Below, piece by piece: positions 10,701 through 19,895 of a DNA stretch of 64,000 nucleotides. Source of the stretch: Hydnum rufescens UP504 (taxonomy: Eukaryota; Basidiomycota; Agaricomycetes; Cantharellales; Hydnaceae); NCBI GenBank assembly GCA_014904985.1, contig MU129009.1, forward strand, positions 151,197 through 215,196, given 5' to 3'. Position numbers and translations under genes: made by a program. The notes beneath the pieces were generated by a model. The model was not told the origin of the DNA, searched no databases, and saw nothing but the letters and a program-made list of their open reading frames with translations. Numbering within the stretch: position 1 is the stretch's first letter; the number at the start of each line of letters is the position of its first letter.

Positions 10701-13700
10701 TGCTTTGAGGCACAATCACCGGCTAATGAATTCTGGATGAACTTGACAATATAGCAGGTGAGCCTGGCTCATTTCTGACTCAGTGTGTGGTGACTTGCTG
10801 ATCTCACCAATGGCATCAACAATGTAGCTGGTGGGCCCAGGAGTTCTCACAATTTGATGCAGGATTGCTGGCTGATTCATCATCTGGTTACATTGACAAT
10901 GTAGGAAGTGAGTAATCCCCCACCACTTGATATATAGGGGTTGGCTGATACATTGCCTGGTGGTATCACAAATGTAGGCTGTATGTTGAGGTCTCTTGCA
11001 ATTGAATGTGAGGGCATTGACTGAATACACTGTTTGGTGGCATGGACAATGTAAGATGGTGAGATTGCATCTACCACCATTCATTGAGTGGCCCTCAGTT
11101 GTTATACTTGTGTGGCCTTAACATCATAGTATGTAAGTCCACATCTCATTCTGATTCATGCATGGTTCTGCCTGATTCAGTGTTTGGTGGTTTCTGCAAA
11201 CAAGGGGGTAGGTCTGGATACTTGAATTTAATATGTCACTGCTAGCTGATGTATCATTTCATGGTTTTGATAACATAGATGGTAAGATGGGATCCCTGAG
11301 AATTTGATGCAAGGTGCTGATTGGTTGGTCAACCTGAACACTGTAGGATGTAAGTGCATGTGACCCACCTGGTTATGAGTTGATACATCTTTGGGTGGGA
11401 TTGAAAATGTAGGAAGTAAGTGTGTGAATGACTGAGAATTTGACACATCATCCCTTGCTGATGCATCATTTGTTGGCATTGACCACATAGCATGTAAGTG
11501 TGGATGTCATAGAATTCAATGGATTGTCCCTTGCTGATTCATCATTTGGTGCCATTGACCACATAGGAAGTAAGTGTGGATGTCATAGAATCAATGGATT
11601 GTCCCTTGCTGATTCATCATTTGGTGCCATTGACCTCATAGCTTGTAAGTGTGGTGGTCATAGAATTCAATGGATTGACCCATGCTGATTCATCATTGGG
11701 TGCCATTGACCACATAGCTTGTAAGTGTGGATGTCATAGAATTCAATGGATTGTCCCTTAACTGTCATCATTTGGTGCCATTGACCACATAGGCTATAAG
11801 TGTAGATGTCATAGAAATCAATGGATTGTCCCTTGCTGATTCATCATTTGGTGCCATTGACCACATAGGATGTAAGTGTGGATGTCATAGAATTCAATGG
11901 ATTGTCCCTTGCTGATTCATCATTTGGTGCCATTGACCACATAGGTGTAAGTGTAGATGTCATAGAATTCAATGGATTGTCCCTGCTGATTTATCATTTG
12001 GTGCCATTGACCACATAGGATGTAAGTGTGGATGTCATAGAATTCAATGGATTGTCCCTTGCTGATTCATCATTTGGTGCCATTGACCACATAGGATGTA
12101 AGTGTGGATGTCATAGAATTCAATGGATTGTCCCTTGCTGATTTATCATTTGGTGCCATGGACCACATAGGATGTAAGTGTAGATGTCATGTCATGGAAT
12201 TCAATGGATTGTCCTTGCTGATTTATCATTTGGTGCCATGGACCACATAGGATGTAAGTGTGGATGTCATAGAATTCAATGGATTGTCCCTTGCTGATTT
12301 ATCATTTGGTGCCATGGACCACATAGGATGTAAGTGTGGATGTCATAGAATTCAATGGATTGTCCCTTGCTGATTCATCATTTGGTGCCATTGACCACAT
12401 AGCCTGTAAGTGTGGATGTCATAGAATTCAATGGATTGTCCCTTGCTGATTCATCATTTGGTGCCATTGACCACATAGCTTGTAAGTGTGGATGTTATGG
12501 AATTTAATGGATTGTCCTTTGCTGATTCATCATTTGGTGCCATTGACCACATAGCATGTAAGTGTGGATGTCATAGAATTCAATGAATTTTCCCTTCTTG
12601 ATTCATCATTTGGTGCCATTGACCTCATAGCTTGTAAGTGTGGATATCATAGAATTCAATGGATTGTCCCTTGTTGATTCATCATTTGGTGCCATTGACC
12701 ACATAGAATGTAAGTGTGGATGTCATTGAATTCAATGGCTTGTCCCTTGCTGATTCATCAGTTGGTGTCATTAACATCATAGCTTGTAAGTGTAGAATTC
12801 AATGGATTGTCTCTTGCTGATTCATCATTTGGTGCCATTGACCACATAGCCTGTAAGTGTAGATGTCATATAATTCAATGGATTGTCCCTTACTGATTCA
12901 TCATTTGGTGCCATTGATCACATAGCTTGTAAGTGTGGATGTCATAGAATTCAATGGATTGTCTCTGGCTGATTTATCATTTGGTGGCATTGACCACATA
13001 GCATGTAAGTGTGGATGTCATAGAATTCAATGGATTGTCCCTTGCTGATTCATCATTTGGTGCCATTGACCTCATAGGAAGTAAGTGTGGATGTCATAGA
13101 ATTCAATGGATTGTCCCTTGCTGATTCATCATTTGATGCCATTGACCTCATAGCTTGCAAGTGTGGATCTCATAGAATTCAATGGATTGTCCCTTGCTGA
13201 TTCATTATTTGGCGCCATTGACCACATAGCGTGTCAGTGTGGATGTCATAGAATTCAATGGATTGTCCTTTGCTGATTCATCATTTGGTGCCATTGACCA
13301 CATAGGCTGTAAGTGTGGATGTCATGGGAATCAATGGATTGTCCCTTGCTGATTCATCATTTGGGGTCATTGACCACATAGGCTGTAAGTGTGGATGTCA
13401 TAGAAATCAATGGATTATCCCTTGCTGATTTATCATTTGGTGCCATTGACCTCATAGCTTGTGAGTGTGGATGTCATAGAATTCAATGGATTGTCCCTTG
13501 CTGATTCATCATTTGGTGCCATTGACCACATAGGGTGTAAGTGTGGATGTCATGGAATTCAATGGATTGTCCCTTGCTGATTCATCATTTGGTGCCATTG
13601 ACCACATAGGCTGTAAGTGTGGATGTCATAGAAATCAATGGATTGTCCCTTGCTGATTTATCATTTGGTGCCATTGACCATGTAGTATGTAAGTGTGGAT

Positions 13701-15666
13701 GGCATAGAATTCAATGGATTGTCCCTTGCTGATTGATAATTTGGTGCCATTGACTTCATAGCTTGTAAGTGTGGATGTCATAGATTTCAATGGATGGTCC
13801 CTTGCTGATTCATCATTTGGTGCCATTCACCACACAGCATGTAAGTGTGGATGTCATGGAATTCAATGGATTGTCCCTTGCTGATTCATCATTGGGTGCC
13901 ATTGGCCACATAGGGTGTAAGTGTGGATGTCATAGAATTCAATGGATTGTCCCTTGCTGATTCATCATTTGGTGCCATTGACCACAGCTTGTAAGTGTGG
14001 ATGTCATAGAATTCAATGGATTGTCTCTTGCTGATTCATCATTTGGTGCCATTGACCACATAGGGTGTAAGTGTGGATGTCATTTAATTCAGTGGATTGT
14101 CCCTTGCTGATTCATCATTTGGTGCTATTGACCTCATAGCTTGTAAGTGTGGATGTCATAGAATTCAATGGATTGTCTCTTGCTGATTCATCATTTGGTG
14201 CCATGGACCTCATAGCTTGTATGTGTGGATGTAATAGAATTCAATGGATTGTCCCTTGCTGATTCATCATTTGGTGCCATTGACCACATAGCGTGTAAGT
14301 GTGGATGTTGTAGAATTCAATGGATTGTCCCTTGCTGATTCATCACTGGGTGCCATTGACCACATAGGGTGTAAGTGTGGATGTCATAGAATTCAATGGA
14401 TTGTCCCTTGCTGATTCATCATTGGGTGTTCTTGACCACATAGGATGTAAGTGTGGATGTCATTGAATTCAATGGATTGTCCCTTGCTGATTCATCATTT
14501 GGTGGCATTGACCACATAGGATGTAAGTGTGGATGTCATAGAATTCAATGGATTGTCCCTTGGTGATTCATCATTTGGTGCTATTGACCACATAGCATGT
14601 AAGTGTGGATGTCATAGAATTTAATGGATTGTTCCTTGCTGATTCATCTGTTGGTGATATTGACAACATAGGTTGTAAGTCCAGATCTCTTAGGATTTGA
14701 TGCATCTTCTTCACTCATTCATCTTTTCATTCCTTTGACAATGTAGCAAGTGAGTCTGAATGTCTTGGAATTCAATACATCATCCCTTTCTGATTTCCTT
14801 TTTTAATGATAATGCAGCCTGTAAGTCCAGATGTCTCAGAATTCTATGCACCCTTACTTGATCATGTCTCACTTGATGGTTTTGTCCCATAGGAGGTCAG
14901 TCCACACCTCCCACTCTTGTATTTGTGATCTCTGGACAACCTCTTAGTTCACTACATCCCCAACATAGGATGTATGTCCCATCTCCTACTATTCTGTGTA
15001 TGGTCCTGGCTCATAGATCTCACTGACATTTACAATGTTAGCTTGTGAGTTCATAAATTTATACAAGGGAATAATATCCTATTTTTCTGGCTGCACTACT
15101 TTTACTTGGATTTATTACAGGATAATGTAAGTTACATCTAATGTGCCAAAGCCAAATGATTCTGTGTAATTATGGTCTCATCATTGCTCCCCTGTTATCT
15201 GGTAAATATTGTCAAGCCTCACCTCCACCCTTGACCTTATCTCTCCCAAATTTTATTAGGTGCTCAAATATTCAGGCAGTCAAGGCCTGTGTGCCCTTCC
15301 TCAAACTTTTGGTCAGTTTAGGTTTTCATTGATTTCCCCCCTCCAGTATGTCTAAACAACCATTCCAGCATCACCTGCCTCACCCACATCTTCAATATCT
15401 GGTGTTTATTTGTTGTCAGGGTTGTGACTAATTCTAACTGTGGATGGGATTGCTGATCTTGGTTTGTCAACCCAGTGGTCATCCTTTGGATTCGGAGGGG
15501 GAGGAATGCTGATTCACCTGATGCACCTGAAATGGAACACACCACTAACTTGGTCCAGGCTCAAATCAGGAGTGACTTGGTGGATTATGGAGATTTTCAA
15601 GCACTAGACTCATATGCTACTGCAGACAGACTGGCAAGGATCATTGATGAGTACACACCAATGTGA
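7793..15666 (+). CDS. G-domain GTPase with a long run of one-codon exons (left copy, about 89 exons)
   Basis: This is a GTP-binding protein of the fungal G-domain (MMR_HSR1-like) family; its cellular role is unknown. Ordinary exons are 7793-7948, 8011-8040, 8099-8268, 8326-8402, 8467-8875, 8931-8953 and 9007-9089. They encode G1 GPANAGKT (residues 23-30), RGIHNIDDEITY, G3 FHDSGGFEAGG, LHAIWLCIPTDNDRP and FTMLDG at G4, where the usual Lys of TKxD is Met. All seven lengths except one (77 versus 76 nt) match the paralogue or differ by multiples of three. From 9090 to 15120 the reading frame continues only through about 79 exons of 3 nt. Then come a 6-nt exon (15121-15126) and exons 15260-15311 and 15476-15666. 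The spliced frame is open to TGA at 15664, about 477 residues. Phase 0 at both edges of the array is supported by the paralogue. The exons are inferred, not seen in RNA. Confidence 0.72.
9090..15120 (+). repeat. Left array of one-codon exons (about 79 units, period about 76 bp)
   Basis: Each unit reads GTAAGT-like donor, about 35 nt, CTGAT-like branch site, about 30 nt, acceptor ATAG, then 3 nt before the next donor. Starts of the 3-nt exons: 9213, 9289, 9357, 9433, 9501, 9576, 9647, 9724, 9795, 9861, 9936, 10012, 10086, 10171, 10249, 10309, 10384, 10460, 10536, 10608, 10684, 10755, 10828, 10905, 10978, 11056, 11130, 11205, 11279, 11347, 11413, 11491, 11567, 11642, 11718, 11793, 11869, 11945 (2 nt), 12019, 12095, 12171, 12251, 12327, 12403, 12479, 12555, 12631, 12707, 12783, 12850, 12926, 13002, 13078, 13154, 13230, 13306, 13382, 13458, 13534, 13610, 13686, 13762, 13838, 13914, 13988, 14064, 14140, 14216, 14292, 14368, 14444, 14520, 14596, 14672, 14747, 14818, 14893, 14969, 15042. 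None is a stop codon. Weak donors: AT after 11795 and GC after 13156. Confidence 0.85.
11494..14671 (+). repeat. Homogenised core of the left array
   Basis: About 41 units here share nearly the same 73-nt intron (GTAAGTGTGGATGTCATAG ... CCATTGACCACATAG). The 3-nt exons differ: CTT 12, GAT 8, GCT 4, GGT 4, CAT 4, CCT 2, CGT 2, GAA 2, AAT 1, TAT 1, and one 2-nt unit. CTT often follows the variant acceptor CTCATAG, a trace of unit lineage. Recent tandem expansion or gene conversion fits the intron identity. It does not by itself explain why the exon triplet is the most variable part. Confidence 0.85.
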
Positions 15667-15811
15667 TGTGTGCAGAATACATGTATCAAGTCAAGAGATA
15701 TTCTCCAATGTCATTAGTTGTCAATCCTTGTCTCTGATGGGCTGATCCACTCAGAGGTGGAGGCCAGTCTCAATGGATCAGGTGTGATACCCATGCACAA
15801 CAGTGTAGGTC
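15667..15811. other. 3' flank of the left GTPase gene
   Basis: Short spacer between the stop codon at 15664 and the first TIR-like sequence. No poly(A) signal or gene is obvious. Confidence 0.4.
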
Positions 15812-16282
15812 CAGGCTGGTCAGCTACTTGGGTAGACCTCAAAAGGTATGTCAAATTGATGTGATATAGTACCTAATAGGGTAGAAAACTGTTCAACATC
15901 AAATATTGATCAAAAGGGCATTTGATGATCATACAAGCCACATTTGAGGATTTTTGATGTCAATTTGAGATCAAAAGTTGTGAACTTGCATATCTTCACA
16001 AGGCCTTGTATCACTAGAGACTTCTCACAAGTTCAAACTCAAGGGTATTTTTAATAGGGTCTTTCACCACCTTGGTCAGCCAGTTATGACACCTACCTTA
16101 GGTGGAAAAATGAGGCATTTTTAATACCTAACTAGGTCCCAAGCAATATGGAACATAATTGGGTCCAGCTCAGGGTCTTTAATACCCCTGGCTTACAGAC
16201 TTTGGGCCCAAGTTGGGCCCATTTGTGGCTACCTTGGGCCCAACTTCACCTCATGCTGTAGTGTGCCAAATATAGTAATTAT

Positions 16283-16435
16283 GTTGGGGGTTGGGGACAG
16301 TTGGGGGTTAGGGTTGGAGGTTGGAGGTTGGTGGTTAGGGTTGGGGTTGGAGTTGGGGGTTGGAGTTGGGATTGTCTGGAGTGTGGTTGGGAATGTCTAC
16401 CCCCATGTCCAGTGAGGTTAGGGTTAGGGTTTGAT
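16283..16435 (+). repeat. G-rich telomere-like tract
   Basis: Runs of GGTTGGGG, GGTTAGGG and two exact TTAGGG units (near 16417-16430) form a degenerate fungal telomere-like tract that could fold into G-quadruplexes. It is interstitial and short. Confidence 0.55.
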
Positions 16436-16494
16436 CAACTACATAATAATGTGCTTATGTAGTACACCATAAGTAGTTGCTTAAATAATCAATT

Positions 16495-16720
16495 TCCATA
16501 TTTGGACATATTACATAAGCATTTTCTATATATGGGCATATTACATAATCAATTTCTATATTTGGATGATTACCTAATCAATTGGAAATGTTACATAAGC
16601 TTCCATATTTGGAATAATTACCTAAGCTATGCCCATATATAGAAAATGCTTATGTAATATGGCCAAATATGGAAATTGATTATGAATGCTTATATAATAT
16701 TGATTATATAATATGTTATG
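16495..16720. repeat. AT-rich palindrome
   Basis: The left arm (CCATATTTGGACATATTAC, then ATAAGCATTTTCTATATATG) is repeated inverted at 16620-16680. A related AT-rich palindrome lies at 28460-28690. Confidence 0.65.
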
Positions 16721-16739
16721 TTGCTATTTATGGTTAGGA

Positions 16740-16850
16740 CCAGTTGGGCCCAGTTTGGGCCCAGTTGGGCCTAGTTGGGCCCAAATTTGGGCCCACATCT
16801 TGCTCAGGGGTAGGCTAATCAACTGTTTGGGCCAGAGTTGGGCCCAACTA
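16740..16850. repeat. GGGCCCAA word cluster
   Basis: The self-complementary hexamer GGGCCC recurs at least five times within about 70 bp, and again at 16203-16240 and 16831. It looks like subterminal repeat material of the TIR element. Confidence 0.6.
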
Positions 16851-16971
16851 TATACAGACCTCCATAGGTATCAAATCTGCCCCAGATTGGTACCTAAGAT
16901 AGGTATAAAAAGTGGCTGACCAGCCTGCTGTCCATACAAATCAAAAGAAAAAAAAAGCACTACTTAGTAGC

Positions 16972-17070
16972 ACCACACACCCACTTGGGCGGGTGTGTGG
17001 TACTGTCCCTCAAAATTTAAAAAAGAAAAAAACTAAGTAGCACCACACCCGCTTGGGCAGGTGTGGTACA
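16972..17070. repeat. Two ACCACACACC...GGTGTGTGGT palindromes
   Basis: Palindromes at 16972-17001 and about 17044-17069 (ACCACACCCGCTTGGGCAGG type) belong to the family that dominates 29640-34060 and 49014-51830. They lie on the other side of the chromovirus and appear to be the edge of the same array. Confidence 0.75.
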
Positions 17071-17194
17071 GGGGGCTGGGCTTGACAATTCATCATTGGG
17101 CAGGTTGTTTGGACAAGTCATGGGTTGTCATTTCGGGGGCTTCAATTTGGATCCTAAAATAATAGCATACATTAGTAAAAAAAAAAAATTCAAA

Positions 17195-17479
17195 GTGATG
17201 CAAAGGCACCTCAGGCAGATAGATTTGGACCCTTTGGGTTGGCTTTTACTGCACAGGAGAGGACCCAAAGGGTCCCCTGACCTATCACAGACCCATGGGT
17301 TGGACAAATATTGACCCATGAGGGGACAGCACTAAACCATGGTTTTGGCATGGTCAGGGCAGGGTATTGACAATAAAACTCATGGGCTGGGCCACTCCAC
17401 CCATGGGTGGGACCTGCTGACCCATGAGTTAGAGCATTAGACCCATGGGTTTGACCTCCAGACCCATGAGTTTGACCCC
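17195..17479. repeat. Satellite edge, inverted copy of 29390-29605
   Basis: The segment with CCCTTTGGGTTGGCTTTTAC, ACCCATGAGGGGACAGCAC and ACTCATGGGCTGGGCC is found inverted at 29390-29605. It carries several ACCCATGGGT palindromes. The chromovirus 5' LTR begins directly after it. Confidence 0.75.
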
Positions 17480-18062
17480 TGTCAGAGTTCATCCATTTCC
17501 CAGTTAATTCTGGTTTTGGTTCCGGCCTGTTTCTGATTTGTCCCTGCCTCCATCTCATTTCCCCTTCATTTCCTCATTTCCTTTACTTCCAGTTCCCACA
17601 CACTTACCCCTGGCCCTGTCCCTGTTCCCTCCACTTTCCCATCCCCTGCCCGCTCCCCCTCTTGTGCCTGCCCCCCTGTAACCACCTCTTGTTAAGTGAT
17701 CAATCCCCCATAGTATAGGAACTATGTATAAGTAGTCCAGGGTGATGTCCAGAGACTCAGCTTTGGTCTCTCAGGATTTCCACTTCTACTCCGGACTACA
17801 GGTTAGCTTCACTGTACCTATTCCCTTAATGTTAATATCAGGATTTCCGCTTCTACTCTGGACTACAGTCTGAGTACTTTCCAGTTGACTCCGTGAGCTT
17901 AAGGACCATTGTGCTCATTCCCACCTAGTCCCCTCTGGGCTGCTGGATTGCCTCTCCATCCCCTCCTATCCTCGTTATCTCATTCTTGCCTGGATTCCCT
18001 CAGACTTAGCCAGACTTATGCCAGACTTATCTGGACTTATCTGTGTTTATATTTGTTTGGTG
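17480..18062 (+). repeat. Chromovirus 5' LTR
   Basis: It begins TGTCAGAGTTCATC and shares nearly all of its sequence with 25813-26417, up to TTTATATTTGTTTGGTG. It is about 22 bp shorter than the 3' copy near its start. The next bases would hold the primer-binding site (TGGTGCTCTCATC), but I cannot assign the tRNA. Confidence 0.8.
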
Positions 18063-18075
18063 CTCTCATCACAGC

Positions 18076-19435
18076 ATGGCCCTGACAGAAGACCAAAGCT
18101 CTCTCACAAGCCCACCATCTGGATTGCTCAGCACTGCTGATTTTCCACCCACTCATTCTGAAATGTCTGATGGCACTCCAGTAGCCATCACCGTGGACCA
18201 CCAACACCTCCTCACTCAACTCCAACAACAGAATGCCGCCCTTGGAGAAGAACTGGACAACATGTGAAACCAAGGGACACACATCGCAGGCTTCATGTCC
18301 ACCACAGTTCAGCAGACCCTCCAACAGCAACCCCCACCTACCCAATCCACTCGTGAGGCCAAGGGGCAGACCCCAAACCATTCTCAGGAGACTAGAAGAA
18401 GACAGAAGGTTTCCTGTGCTCCATCCAGCTAAATATTGCTATCCAGCCCAGAGTCTACCCCATGGAGCTGCACAAAATCCTATACACCCTCTCCTGGATG
18501 AAGGACAGAACCACTGGAGCATGGGTGGAAAGCCTTTCCACCTCTTTCCTGGACCCCAAGACTCACAACCCATACAAGACCTTCGAGGAGTTCCTGGTTG
18601 CCTTTGAGAGCGCCTTTGGGGAGCCAGATTGAGAGTTCACTGCTTGGTCCCAACTTTGGAACCTGAAGCAGGGAAAGATGTCCGCCGAGGAGTACACCAT
18701 GCACTTTGACACCTTGGCAGGTCAAACTGGCTTTGGAGAAGAGGCCCTTATCAATGCATACCAACAAGGACTCAATGAATGGTTGCTGGAGAAAATGCAC
18801 CTCAGCAACCTACCAGGGACCCTTGGAGGATGGCAGGACACAGCATGCCAGCTGGACAACTTATACCTCCAGTTCCAACAGGCCACAGCGGGCACAAACC
18901 CCTATGCACCGAGGAACCCTCCAACACCCATGGAGAAGCCCCAGATGACACCCCCTGCCCCCAGGCCAACCCCAGTGCCTCCCATGGCTACACATTCCTC
19001 TTCAATGTTGTTTGCCCCCATGGACATAGACTCCACACAGAAGCAAGAGGCATGACAGTGTTACAACTGCCAGGAGCTGGGACACATCTCTCGTGACTGC
19101 CCACACCCATGAAAGCCACGACAATTTGTCCAGGCAACAGAAGACATCAGAGCAATCATCCATGAGGAACTACAGAAGCTGTTCCCACCTGCAATGGACA
19201 CACCAGAACCCTCAGGATCTACTCCACAGGGTTTTCCCAATGGTCAGCAGTGAAGGATGCATCCTGTTTGACCAACAGATTCACCCCCCTCCAAAACTGT
19301 ACATATGGAATCAGAAATGACATGTTTTTCTCTGATGATGAGAGTGATGATTCTGAAAATGTATCCACCTATACCAACCCCATTTATAGCCCTCCACCCT
19401 CAATCTGCCTCCTCTCTGAAGATCCTAGATGAGCC
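18076..19435 (+). pseudogene. Chromovirus gag (broken)
   Basis: The frame starts MALTEDQSSLTSPPSG at 18076, with a TGA at about 18265. Later pieces in other frames encode a capsid-like region (SAEEYTMHFDTLAGQTGFGE) and a CCHC knuckle C-YN-C-QELG-H-ISRD-C at about 19056-19100. Several nonsense codons and frame changes are present. Confidence 0.7.
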
Positions 19436-19846
19436 ATGGAAGTCAAGGTGAAAATCCAATCACCCCAGACTGGAACCATCTGCGCTGGAACTGCTCTACT
19501 GGACTCCGGAGCAACTGGGATGTTCATGGACCCAGCCTTTGCAAAGGAGAATGGACTAGATGTACAGCCACTTGCCTGCCCCATCCCAGTCTACAATGTT
19601 GATGGAACACTCAATGAGATGGGGTCTGTCTGTGAAGAAGTAGAAGTCATCCTCTGGATTGACGACCACTCTGAACAGGTGGTGTTCTCCATGATCGGAC
19701 TGGGTAAAACCAAATTGATCATAGGGCACACCTGGCTCCACCACCACAACCTGGAGATCGACTGGACGACAGGGAAGCTGATGCTGACCCAATGCCCATC
19801 TGACTGCCGAGCAATGATCTGGAAAATATGGAATATGGAACATTGA
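19436..19846 (+). pseudogene. Chromovirus aspartic protease region
   Basis: It contains the retropepsin motif LLDSGATGMFMD (D-S-G) and later IIGHTWLHHHNLEIDW, a typical Gypsy protease end. The frame is open over 136 residues. It is separated from RT by the inserted foreign LTR starting near 19896. Confidence 0.75.
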
Positions 19847-19895
19847 CCAGAGAGAGGTGGTCAGAAAGCCATGGAGACACCCGGAACGAGCCCAC

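Larger units (their letters stand above)
15812..16927. mobile_element. Non-autonomous TIR element (GGTCAGCYACTT ends), possibly nested
   Basis: The left end CAGGCTGGTCAGCTACTT and right end AAGTGGCTGACCAGCCTG are inverted copies. A second related end, CACCTTGGTCAGCCAGTT, starts at 16068 and suggests nesting. The interior holds GGGCCCAA-rich words, a G-rich TTAGGG-like stretch and a long AT-rich palindrome. No transposase frame is present, so it is a MITE-like element or a fragment. No clear target-site duplication is visible. Confidence 0.5.

Noticed and set aside
11500..11688. Short open frames over the array (for example 62-75 codons)
   Set aside because: They are created by the 76-bp period and change strand and frame between units. 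No motif.
11494..14671. CRISPR-like array (conserved repeats with variable spacers)
   Set aside because: The spacers are only 3 nt, the genome is eukaryotic, and the units carry fungal splice signals that join to coding exons. It is not a CRISPR array.
9090..15120. Plain non-coding minisatellite inside one large intron
   Set aside because: Not excluded without RNA, but disfavoured: splice signals persist in most units, triplet length is kept, both array edges are in phase 0, and terminal codons are conserved in the diverged paralogue.
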